From Acidobacteriaceae bacterium (lineage in GTDB: Bacteria > Acidobacteriota > Terriglobia > Terriglobales > Acidobacteriaceae): DNA of 64,000 nucleotides. The DNA lies in assembly GCA_025462885.1 (NCBI GenBank), contig JAOAPN010000015.1:62001-126000 (forward strand), read 5' to 3'. Position numbers and translations under genes: made by a program. The first letter of the stretch is position 1; every line of letters starts with the position of its first letter. This document shows positions 44,358 to 51,693 of this stretch, in pieces. The notes below the pieces were generated by a model. The model was not told the origin of the DNA. It saw only the letters and a list, made by a program, of their open reading frames with translations, and ran no database searches.

Positions 44358-45797
44358 TCAAGCTGGCTGTTCTACGTCAACCGCAATTCTACTGCGCGCA
44401 TCTTCCAAGGCAGCACGCACCCGGGCACGCGCCGTTCCCCCGATCACATCATGGCAGTCCAGCGCCGCTTCGATGGTGATCGCGTCGTAGAAGTCCTCGG
44501 CAAAGTGCTCTCCGAACGCTTTGAGCTCGTCCAGCGTCAACGCGTTCAACTCCCGCCCGGACTCCAGCCCGAAGCGGACCGCATGGCCGATCTGCTCGTG
44601 CGCCTTGCGGAACGGAACGCCCCTGTTCGAAAGATACGTCGCCGCCGCCATCGCATTCAGATAGCCGCTCGTTGCCGCAGCCGCCATCCGGTCATAGCGG
44701 AACTTCAGCGAATTAGTAAACGCCGGCAACACAGCCAGCATGCCCTGCATCGTCCGCGAAGCGTCAAACACCGGCTCCTGGCCCTCTTGCAGATCCTTGT
44801 TATAAGCCAGCGGCAGTCCCTTGATCAGCACCGAAAGCGCAGTCGCAGAGCCGATCAACCGGCCCGACTTGCCGCGAATCAACTCGGTCAGATCGGGATT
44901 CTTCTTCTGCGGCATGGCACTCGACCCCGTCGAGAAGGCCTCCGGTAGATCGAGGAATCCGAACTCCGCGGTCGAGAACAGCGTGAGCTCTTCCGCGAAC
45001 CGCGAGATGTGCAGACCGATGACCGCAAGCGCCTGCGTAAACTCCAACGCGAAGTCGCGGTCGCTCGTCGCATCCATGCTGTTCGGCGTAGGAGCGTCGA
45101 ACGCCAGAGCCTCGGACGCAATGAGCCGGTCCAGCGCCAGCGTCGCTCCGGCAATCGCGCCCGAACCCAGCGGGCAGTAGTTCATACGCGCCCGTGCATT
45201 GCGAAGCCGCGAGATATCCCGCTCGATCATACTGACGTAGGAGAGCAGCCAGTGCGCCACCAGAACCGGCTCGGCGCGCTGCAGGTGCGTGTACGAAGGC
45301 ATCACCGCATCGCTCGAAGTCTCCGCCAGCTCCACCAGCGCAAACGCCCAGCTCCGCAGTCCTTCGAGAATCGCGTCGATCGAGTCGCGCACATACAACC
45401 GCATGTCTGTAGCGATCTGCTCGTTGCGGCTGCGCCCGGTATGCAGCTTCAGGGCCAGATCCCCTATCGCCCGCGTCAGCTCCAGCTCAACGAAGTGGTG
45501 AATGTCCTCAGCCTGCGCAATGGAAGCGGCAGCAGGAAAGTTCGGATTGTGAAACTCACTCTCGGTCAGCTTCAACTCGCCGACCAGCGCCAGTCCGGCG
45601 ACCATCCGGTCCAACTCTTCAGAAGTCAGAACACCAGCGGCCGCAATGACGCGAGCATGTGCGGTACTCGCAGCGATCTCCTGGGGAAGCAGCCGCCAGT
45701 CAAACGGAAACGACCGCTGCCACTGCTCAAAGCCAGAGTCGAGAGGCTCCCGGAATCGGCCGGACCACATCTTGGTGGGTTGATTCTGTTCAGACAT
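44358..45797 (-). CDS. argH: Argininosuccinate lyase
   Basis: 479-aa enzyme of the fumarase/aspartase superfamily that splits argininosuccinate into arginine and fumarate. It shows TKMWSGRFREPLD at the N-terminus, TGRSRNEQIATDMRLY and the superfamily signature GSSAMPQKKNPD with its catalytic-loop Ser. Length is normal. It lies in the minus-strand arginine cluster. The 427-base gap to argG upstream holds a repeat-flanked, broken GIY-YIG gene, and the ArgA-like gene follows. Confidence 0.96.
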   Translation of the reverse strand: MSEQNQPTKMWSGRFREPLDSGFEQWQRSFPFDWRLLPQEIAASTAHARVIAAAGVLTSEELDRMVAGLALVGELKLTESEFHNPNFPAAASIAQAEDIHHFVELELTRAIGDLALKLHTGRSRNEQIATDMRLYVRDSIDAILEGLRSWAFALVELAETSSDAVMPSYTHLQRAEPVLVAHWLLSYVSMIERDISRLRNARARMNYCPLGSGAIAGATLALDRLIASEALAFDAPTPNSMDATSDRDFALEFTQALAVIGLHISRFAEELTLFSTAEFGFLDLPEAFSTGSSAMPQKKNPDLTELIRGKSGRLIGSATALSVLIKGLPLAYNKDLQEGQEPVFDASRTMQGMLAVLPAFTNSLKFRYDRMAAAATSGYLNAMAAATYLSNRGVPFRKAHEQIGHAVRFGLESGRELNALTLDELKAFGEHFAEDFYDAITIEAALDCHDVIGGTARARVRAALEDARSRIAVDVEQPA

Positions 45798-45817
45798 TTT
45801 TTACCTATGCTCTCTTA

Positions 45818-45847
45818 TTTGTCATTCCCGAAGGGAATCTGCGTTTG
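45818..45847. repeat. Terminal repeat G, left end of the GIY-YIG element
   Basis: 30 bases opening TTTGTCATTCCCGAAGGG and ending GAATCTGCGTTTG. It is identical to 47611-47640 and inverted at 46189-46216 and 47733-47761. It is internally palindromic (ATTCCC-GAA-GGGAAT). Confidence 0.85.
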
Positions 45848-46152
45848 TAGTCGCTACGGCTTCTTCGGGCATAAGCTCCTCCCACGTCGGATTGCTCGCT
45901 TCGATCAGCGCAATCTTCTGCGCCCGCGTCCGCTTCTTGAGTTCCTTCTCACGGGCGATCGCGTTGTTGACATATTGAAACTCCTCCGAGTAAACGAGCC
46001 GGGTGATCTTGTAGCGGGCAGTGAAGCTGCCGGGAGTCTGCTTGCGATGCTCCAGTACGCGTCTACGAAGGCTGTTGGTCATACCAATGTAGAGAATGTG
46101 CGAACGGTTGGAGAGGATGTAGACCCAGAAAGTGATACTCGTCCTGGCGCAT
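45822..46152 (-). pseudogene. GIY-YIG endonuclease gene, frameshifted near its start
   Basis: Small GIY-YIG nuclease-family protein. In the continuing frame one reads FWVYILSNRSHILYIGMTNS then RRRVLEHRKQ: the VYIL...LYIG core and the following Arg-rich helix are clear. That frame lacks an ATG, GTG or TTG start before the core. An ATG at 46150-46152 reads MRQDEYH, the expected N-terminus, but in a different frame; removing one base from the AAA at 46129-46131 (TTT in the coding sense) joins them. The first in-frame ATG is at MTNS and would delete the catalytic motif. The C-terminus (NADSLRE) is encoded by the terminal repeat. Confidence 0.7.
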
Positions 46153-46188
46153 CGGAGTTTTCCTTGGGCGTTTGTGCAGGTTCTAACG

Positions 46189-46216
46189 AAACGCAGATTC
46201 CCTTTGGAATGACAAA
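46189..46216. repeat. Terminal repeat G, right inverted end of the GIY-YIG element
   Basis: Starts AAACGCAGATTCCCTTTGG and ends AATGACAAA, the reverse complement of the left end except for one substitution and one deletion. It ends nine bases before the argG stop codon. Confidence 0.8.
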
Positions 46217-46224
46217 CAAAAACG

Positions 46225-47565
46225 TTACTCCTTCTCTTTGCCGCTGCTCAGTTGCGGCATCTCCGTGCCTTTGCTCAGCTTGATGAGACCACTCTGCGCG
46301 TAAGTCAAAAGCTTGGCGCGCGTATCGGTGATGTCGAGATTCCGCATCGTAAGCTGGCCGATGCGGTCGCGTGGCGAGAAGGTAGACTCACCCTTCTCCA
46401 TGGTCAGGCGCTCGGGATGGAACGTAAGATTCGGCGAGTCCGTGTTCAGGATTGAGTAGTCATTGCCGCGACGTAGCTCGATTGTGACCTCGCCGGTTAC
46501 AGGCTTGGCGACCCAGCGCTGTGCTGCTTCGCGCAGCATAATCGCCTGTGGATCGAACCAGCGGCCCTGATACAGCAGGCGGCCCAGCTTGCGGCCGTTA
46601 TCGCGGTACTGCTCGATCGTGTCCTCGTTATGGATGCCGGTGATCAGACGCTCGTACGCGATGAACAGCAGAGCAAGGCCGGGTGCCTCATAGATGCCGC
46701 GGCTCTTGGCCTCGATGATGCGGTTCTCAATCTGATCGCTCATGCCGAGTCCGTGGCGGCCGCCGATGCGGTTCGCCTCCAGCAGCAGTTCGACGGGGTC
46801 AGGAAACTCCTTGCCGTTGAGCGCGACGGGAAAGCCCTCTTCAAAGCGGACGGTGATCTCTTCGCGTTTTACCTCAACGTCGTCATTCCAAAAAGCCGTG
46901 CCCATGATGGGAACAACGATCTTCATGCTGCTCGAAAGAAGCTCGAGATCCTTGGCTTCGTGGGTTGCACCGAGAATGTTGGAGTCGGTCGAGTAGGCCT
47001 TCTCCGAGGACATCTTGTAACCAAAGCCGGACTTCGCCATAAACGCCGACATCTCGGCGCGACCACCAAGCTCATCGATAAAGATAGCGTCGAGCCAGGG
47101 CTTGTAGACCTTCAGGTCCGGATTGACCAGCAGGCCGTAGCGGTAGAAGCGCTCGATGTCATTGCCCTTGTACGTCGAGCCATCACCCCAGATGTTGACG
47201 TCGTCTTCCTTCATCGCGGTGACCAGCATAGTGCCAGTAACAGCCCGGCCAATGGGAGTCGTATTGAAGTAGGTGACGCCGGCAGTGGTGATATGGAACG
47301 CGCCCGACTGAAGAGCCGCAATGCCTTCGCGAACCAGCGGACCGCGGCAGTCGATCAGCCGTGCCTTCTCAGCACCGTACTCCAGCGCCTTGCGCGGGAT
47401 CTCGTCGTAATCCGCTTCGTCAGGCTGACCGAGGTTCGCGGTATAAGCGTAAGGCAGGGCACCCTTTTGCTTCATCCAATGAAGCGCAGCGCTGGTGTCG
47501 AGACCGCCGGAGAAGGCGATGCCCACTTTCTGGCCAAGGGGCAGGTTTTCGAGGATTACGGACAT
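46225..47565 (-). CDS. argG: Argininosuccinate synthase
   Basis: 446-aa ATP-dependent enzyme that joins citrulline and aspartate. The PP-loop IAFSGGLDTSAALHWM is at the N-terminus, then YTANLGQPDEADYDEIP and the citrulline/aspartate site region FNTTPIGRAVTGTML. The length and the longer C-terminal arm correspond to the E. coli-type subgroup. It lies between argF and argH. Both flanking gaps carry the same inverted-repeat element, so the operon must be read through these hairpins or have internal promoters. Confidence 0.97.
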   Translation of the reverse strand: MSVILENLPLGQKVGIAFSGGLDTSAALHWMKQKGALPYAYTANLGQPDEADYDEIPRKALEYGAEKARLIDCRGPLVREGIAALQSGAFHITTAGVTYFNTTPIGRAVTGTMLVTAMKEDDVNIWGDGSTYKGNDIERFYRYGLLVNPDLKVYKPWLDAIFIDELGGRAEMSAFMAKSGFGYKMSSEKAYSTDSNILGATHEAKDLELLSSSMKIVVPIMGTAFWNDDVEVKREEITVRFEEGFPVALNGKEFPDPVELLLEANRIGGRHGLGMSDQIENRIIEAKSRGIYEAPGLALLFIAYERLITGIHNEDTIEQYRDNGRKLGRLLYQGRWFDPQAIMLREAAQRWVAKPVTGEVTIELRRGNDYSILNTDSPNLTFHPERLTMEKGESTFSPRDRIGQLTMRNLDITDTRAKLLTYAQSGLIKLSKGTEMPQLSSGKEKE

Positions 47566-47610
47566 TTTCTTACGAGCCTCAATGCTGGTGCGTTGTTAGT
47601 TGTTCTCTTG

Positions 47611-47640
47611 TTTGTCATTCCCGAAGGGAATCTGCGTTTG
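47611..47640. repeat. Terminal repeat G, left end of the short element
   Basis: 30 bases identical to 45818-45847 (opens TTTGTCATTCCCGAAGGG). Confidence 0.85.
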
Positions 47641-47732
47641 GGGGATGATCGCGCGATGACGGTTTCGGTGTAGAGGACATGCGCGTGCTGACAATCGAGT
47701 TTCTCCTTGAGCGTTCGTGCGGCTTACGAGTG

Positions 47733-47761
47733 AACCGCAGATTCCCTTCGGGAATGACAAA
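47733..47761. repeat. Terminal repeat G, right inverted end of the short element
   Basis: Begins AACCGCAGATTCCCTTCGG and ends GAATGACAAA; one mismatch to the exact reverse complement of the left end. Confidence 0.85.
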
Positions 47762-47794
47762 GGGAAAAGAAGTGGCACCCGCCCGCAACCAGTT

Positions 47795-48898
47795 CTAGCT
47801 ACGCTTTCTTGCCTGGATCCCTCGGCTGCGGCTGTTCGAAATCCGCTTCGCTCCGCCCAGCAACATCAAGAGCAATGCCTTCTGTGCATGCATCCGGTTC
47901 TCTGCCTGGTCGAAGACCACGGACTGCGGTCCGTCGAGCACCGCGTCCGTCACCTCGGCGTTGCGGTGCGCAGGCAGGCAATGCATGAAGACCGCATCCG
48001 GCTGCGCATGCGCCATCAGCGCTTCGTTCACCTGGTACGGCTTGAAGATCGGAGCGCGCTTCGTGGCCTCATGCTCAAAGCCCATGCTGGTGCAGACGTC
48101 GGTATAAACAGCATCAGCGCCGGCCACAGCCTTCACCGGATCGTGCAGCAGCGTAATGCTGCCACCGGTGGACTCAGCAATCTCAATCGCCTTGTGGATG
48201 ATTTCGAGCTTCGGAGCGAATCCCTTGGGTGTTGCAATCGTGCAGTGCGAACCAAGCTGCGCCGCGGTCAGCATCAGCGAGTGGCACACATTATTTCCGT
48301 CGCCAACGTAGGTGAAGTGAAGACCCTCAGCCGAACCGAAGCGCTCCTCCAGCGTGAAGAAGTCCGCAATGGCCTGGCAGGGATGCTCAAGATCCGAGAG
48401 CGCATTGATGACCGGCACCTTGGAGTACGCTGCCATCTCCGTGATCGTATCGTGCGAGTAGGTCCGCAGCACCATAATGCTCATCCAGCGTTCCAGGTTG
48501 CGCGCCATGTCGGAGAGCGACTCGCGCTCTCCCAGCGGGGACTGTGTCTGGTCGACAAAGATCGCATTCCCGCCCAGCGTGTTGATCGCGGCTTCAAACG
48601 TAAGGCGCGTCCGCAGGGAAGCCTTCTCGAAGAACATCACCATCTGCCGCGCATCGAGCGCATGGCGGAAGTCTTCCGGGTGCGTCTTAACCGCGTGCGC
48701 CAGTTCCATGATCGCAGCCATCTCTTCGACGCTGAGGTCGGCGATCGAACAAAGGTCGCGCCCACAAAGACGCTTCGAAGCCTCGCTGAACGAGGTGTCA
48801 GATTGAATCCCGAGTGCCGCTGAGGACCTTATTGGGGTGATTTCGCCGCCCGTTTCTTCGACAGTCTTCGTACCAATTGGAATCGTTTTGCTACCCAT
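47795..48898 (-). CDS. argF: Ornithine carbamoyltransferase
   Basis: 367-aa transcarbamylase making citrulline from ornithine and carbamoyl phosphate. The carbamoyl-phosphate loop reads FEKASLRTRLTFE: Leu replaces the second residue of the usual STRT. The H-P-x-Q motif is DLEHPCQAIADF, the ornithine loop DVCTSMGFE keeps SMG, and MHCLPAHR supplies the catalytic Cys. A 35-residue N-terminal extension precedes the fold. The SMG loop favours ornithine over acetylornithine, but the SLRT change makes a substrate check sensible. It overlaps the argD stop by eight bases. Confidence 0.92.
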   Translation of the reverse strand: MGSKTIPIGTKTVEETGGEITPIRSSAALGIQSDTSFSEASKRLCGRDLCSIADLSVEEMAAIMELAHAVKTHPEDFRHALDARQMVMFFEKASLRTRLTFEAAINTLGGNAIFVDQTQSPLGERESLSDMARNLERWMSIMVLRTYSHDTITEMAAYSKVPVINALSDLEHPCQAIADFFTLEERFGSAEGLHFTYVGDGNNVCHSLMLTAAQLGSHCTIATPKGFAPKLEIIHKAIEIAESTGGSITLLHDPVKAVAGADAVYTDVCTSMGFEHEATKRAPIFKPYQVNEALMAHAQPDAVFMHCLPAHRNAEVTDAVLDGPQSVVFDQAENRMHAQKALLLMLLGGAKRISNSRSRGIQARKRS

Positions 48899-50141
48899 GT
48901 TTGTGGTCTCCTGCCGTTACGGTCTCGGCATCGGTTGCATCCTGCGTGAAAATTTGATCCAGAGCGTTAATGGCGATATCCACATGCTTCCGTTCCAGAA
49001 TATAGGGCGGCAGAAAGCGCAGCACGTTTTCGCTGGTGCGATTGATGATGATTTGACATTCCATCATCTGCGCCGCGACACGGGTTGCGAGCTCCGCGGA
49101 GTTGATTTCAATCCCCAGCATCAGACCGACACCCCGAACATCGGTAATGCAGTCATGACGTTCGGCGAGAGCCTGCAACTGCGACTTGAAGTAGCCGCCA
49201 ACCTCTCGCACATGCGCCAGCAGATCGTCCTTGCGGATCGTATCGATCACCGCAATAGCGACAGCACAGGCCAGTGGTCCGCCGCCAAACGTCGTGCCAT
49301 GCATCCCCTGGGTGATCGCCAGCGAAGCCTCTTCAGTGCAGAGCATTGCGCCCATGGGAATGCCGCCCGCAAGCGGCTTGGCCACGGTCGTCACATCCGG
49401 CTGAATACCGTGGTGCTGATACGCAAACCACTCGCCCGTCCGGCCCATGCCGCTCTGGATCTCGTCCGCCATCAGCAGCGCGCCGGTGGAATCGCACAGC
49501 TCACGAGCCGCCGCGAAGAACTCTTGCGACACCGGATGAATTCCGCCTTCGCCCTGCAACGGCTCAATGCAGATCGCGCAGATATCCGACGAAAACTTCT
49601 CGCGAAGCTGGGCGACGTTATTGAACTCGACGAACTCAACACCAGACATTACCGGCGCGAACGGCTCGCGATACTTCTCCTTGTGCGTCGTCGCGACAGA
49701 GCCGATCGTGCGCCCGTGGAAGCTATGTTCCAACGCAATAAACTTCGTGCCAATCTGCTTGCCCTGCATCCGAAGCCGTCCGGCATGAGCGCGAGCAAGT
49801 TTCAGCGCAGCCTCCCACGCCTCCGTGCCACTGTTGCAGAAGAAGACGCGGTCCATGCCGCTGATCTCCGTTAGCCGCAGCGCGAGTTCGACCGTCCCCG
49901 GGTGGTAGAAGAGGTTCGAAGTATGCAGCAGGCGCGCGCTCTGGCTGCGGATTGCCTCTTCGATCACCGGGCTGCTATAGCCCAGCGCCGAGACGCCGAT
50001 GCCGCTGAGCAGGTCGAGATAGTCGTTGCCCGCTTCGTCGGTCAAGTAGACGTCGTGGCCACCCACAAAAAGGTTTGGATTCCGTGCGTAAGTTTGCAGG
50101 AGCAGCTTGCTTTCCGCTGCCTGAATCGTAGCTAGCGTCAT
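48891..50141 (-). CDS. argD: Acetylornithine aminotransferase
   Basis: 416-aa class III PLP enzyme that converts N-acetylglutamate semialdehyde to N-acetylornithine. Visible features are the N-terminal GHDVYLTDEAGNDYLDLLSG, substrate region NSGTEAWEAALKLAR, cofactor Asp in LLMADEIQSGMGRTG and the PLP lysine in TTVAKPLAGGIPMGA. The closing NVLRFLPPYIL is standard. It overlaps argB by four bases (ATGA) upstream and argF by eight downstream, giving strong translational coupling. Confidence 0.95.
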   Translation of the reverse strand: MTLATIQAAESKLLLQTYARNPNLFVGGHDVYLTDEAGNDYLDLLSGIGVSALGYSSPVIEEAIRSQSARLLHTSNLFYHPGTVELALRLTEISGMDRVFFCNSGTEAWEAALKLARAHAGRLRMQGKQIGTKFIALEHSFHGRTIGSVATTHKEKYREPFAPVMSGVEFVEFNNVAQLREKFSSDICAICIEPLQGEGGIHPVSQEFFAAARELCDSTGALLMADEIQSGMGRTGEWFAYQHHGIQPDVTTVAKPLAGGIPMGAMLCTEEASLAITQGMHGTTFGGGPLACAVAIAVIDTIRKDDLLAHVREVGGYFKSQLQALAERHDCITDVRGVGLMLGIEINSAELATRVAAQMMECQIIINRTSENVLRFLPPYILERKHVDIAINALDQIFTQDATDAETVTAGDHKHG

Positions 50142-50920
50142 GCGACCATGACCTCCGTTCCGTAGTTCACTCGTGTTGAGATGAGGTCGGGCAGTTGAGC
50201 CGCTTCCTCAGCCGGCAGAATGCGAACCCGCTTGACCCCGTGGAGCAGGGCATCGCGGCACGCATTCAGCTTGGGCAACATTCCGCCGGAGACAATCTGC
50301 TGCTTCTCGAGCGCAGGAATCTGCGCCAGCGTGAGCCAGCGCATCACGTTACCATCTGCCCCTTTGACGCCCGGAACGTCCGTAAGGAAGACCAGGGCAT
50401 CGGCTTTCGTGCAGATCGCGCATGCGGCAGCCATTTCATCGGCGTTGATGTTGTAGTACTCCCCGTCAAACCCCAGTGCGATGGACGAAATAACTGGAAC
50501 TGCTCCCATCGTCCAGATCGCATCCAGCCAGCGCGGATCCGCTGCGGCGATCTCGCCGACAAATCCGAGGTCGGGATTGGTCTTCTTCTTGCGTGCGCGA
50601 AAGACATGTCCGTCGCCGCCCGACAATCCAACGGCGGCCTGGCCGTGCGATCCCAACGCTGCCACCAGCGATTTATTCACGCGTCCTGCCAATACCATCA
50701 ACGCGGCGTCACGGGTCTCCGCGTCGGTCACGCGCAACCCGGAGATAAATTCACTGACCTTGCCCATCTGGGCCAGGGTCTTCGTCAACTGCACCCCGCC
50801 GCCATGCACGACCGCAACCTGGTTGCCGTCAGCGGCAAGCTCAGCGATTGCCTTTCCGCATGCGTGAAGCAGGCGCTTGTCTTCGAGCGATGCTCCGCCC
50901 AATTTGACTACGTATTTCAA
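50138..50920 (-). CDS. argB: Acetylglutamate kinase
   Basis: 260-aa amino acid kinase that phosphorylates N-acetylglutamate. The nucleotide loop is VVKLGGASLEDKRLL, the Gly-rich substrate loop VAVVHGGGVQLTK, and the C-terminal half has NINADEMAAACAI and FLTDVPGVKG. The length is typical of the short, arginine-insensitive type: no N-terminal regulatory helix is present. It is the first structural gene after argR in the minus-strand cluster and overlaps argD by four bases. Confidence 0.94.
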   Translation of the reverse strand: MKYVVKLGGASLEDKRLLHACGKAIAELAADGNQVAVVHGGGVQLTKTLAQMGKVSEFISGLRVTDAETRDAALMVLAGRVNKSLVAALGSHGQAAVGLSGGDGHVFRARKKKTNPDLGFVGEIAAADPRWLDAIWTMGAVPVISSIALGFDGEYYNINADEMAAACAICTKADALVFLTDVPGVKGADGNVMRWLTLAQIPALEKQQIVSGGMLPKLNACRDALLHGVKRVRILPAEEAAQLPDLISTRVNYGTEVMVA

Positions 50921-51066
50921 AGCGCGCCCTCACTTTCCTGTCCTAAACTTTCGCGTCCTGCGTAAAACGATTCCGAGATCCAGCCAGTTCCAAACGCCAC
51001 TTCGAGCCGGAGATGATGAGGAACACTTCGCTTCATGCTTTCTTCCCAAACCATGCGACGTCCGTT

Positions 51067-51507
51067 CTATCCAATATAAGTTTCAACGCGTTTTTTTAGC
51101 GTTTGTGCTTTCTGCTCATCTGGGCAGATAATCAGAACTGTATCGTCTCCAGCGATTGTGCCGACGACCTCTGGCCAATCTTCATAATCGATTCCTGCGG
51201 CAACTGGCTGAGCTCCGCCCGTGGTCGTAACTAACACCAGAAGGTTCAAAGCTTTTCGTACTTCAAGACCGAAACCCCGCAGTACCTCTTGAATACCTGG
51301 GAGTCCCGATTCTGTGTCTTGTTCCGCAGCAGGCAGCGCGTAGCCGGCAGGTCCCTTGGATAGATGTAGCTCATGTATATCCCTGGAAAGTGTCGCCTGT
51401 GTGACATGAAATCCTACGGCAGCGAGTTTGGTTCTCAGTTCATCCTGATTGCCAATCGATGTTTCCATCAATAATTCTCGGATTGCCAGATGGCGCTGCT
51501 GCTTCAT
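51067..51507 (-). CDS. argR: Arginine repressor
   Basis: 146-aa regulator. The N-terminal winged helix reads RHLAIRELLMETSIGNQDEL...GFHVTQATLSRDIHEL, where TQATLSRDI is the ArgR recognition helix. The C-terminal oligomerisation and arginine-binding domain ends GTIAGDDTVLIICPDEQKA, the conserved GTIAGDDT motif. As a hexamer it binds paired ARG boxes when arginine is high. A 43-base AT-rich dyad lies 65 bases upstream of the start, between this gene and the divergent gltB. The downstream arg genes are on the same strand. Confidence 0.96.
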   Translation of the reverse strand: MKQQRHLAIRELLMETSIGNQDELRTKLAAVGFHVTQATLSRDIHELHLSKGPAGYALPAAEQDTESGLPGIQEVLRGFGLEVRKALNLLVLVTTTGGAQPVAAGIDYEDWPEVVGTIAGDDTVLIICPDEQKAQTLKKRVETYIG

Positions 51508-51571
51508 AAAGACTCACCTGCTCGATCATTTCGTGCAGCCTCGTCTCAAAAGACAAGACCGAAAGACTCTC

Positions 51572-51614
51572 GTATAAATATACATAATATTCTAAGCATT
51601 GTGTATATTTATAC
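51572..51614. promoter_or_regulatory. Paired AT-rich inverted boxes between argR and gltB, candidate ArgR operator
   Basis: GTATAAATATACATAAT (51572-51588) and, inverted, ATTGTGTATATTTATAC (51598-51614) match at 16 of 17 positions across a nine-base spacer. Each box is itself nearly palindromic (GTATA..TATAC), as ARG boxes are. Placement between argR and divergent gltB fits joint control of arginine and glutamate synthesis. Confidence 0.55.
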
Positions 51615-51693
51615 AAACGATCTACTGAAATCTCCAGAATGTCAGAAGGGAACCCTTGAAGGATTTGAATAATCGTTCAAGGTACAGTGAAGA

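Larger units (their letters stand above)
45818..46216 (-). mobile_element. Inverted-repeat-bounded element carrying a GIY-YIG gene, in argG-argH gap
   Basis: The left end 45818-45847 begins TTTGTCATTCCCGAAGGG. The right end 46189-46216 is its reverse complement with one substitution and one missing base. The ends enclose a GIY-YIG nuclease remnant whose last six codons and stop lie in the left repeat. The 47611-47761 interval has the same ends and the same right subterminal sequence but no gene. The pairing of a coding and an empty version is the pattern of an autonomous element and its short derivative. No target-site duplication was established. Confidence 0.5.
47611..47761 (-). mobile_element. 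Short empty derivative of the GIY-YIG repeat element in argF-argG gap
   Basis: A 151-base interval with the same left 30-mer (47611-47640) and inverted right end (47733-47761, one mismatch). Next to the right end, CCTTGAGCGTTCGTGC aligns with CCTTGGGCGTTTGTGC of the gene-bearing copy at 46162, so the relation extends beyond the terminal repeats. It has no reading frame of its own. It fits a miniature element derived from the larger one. Confidence 0.5.
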
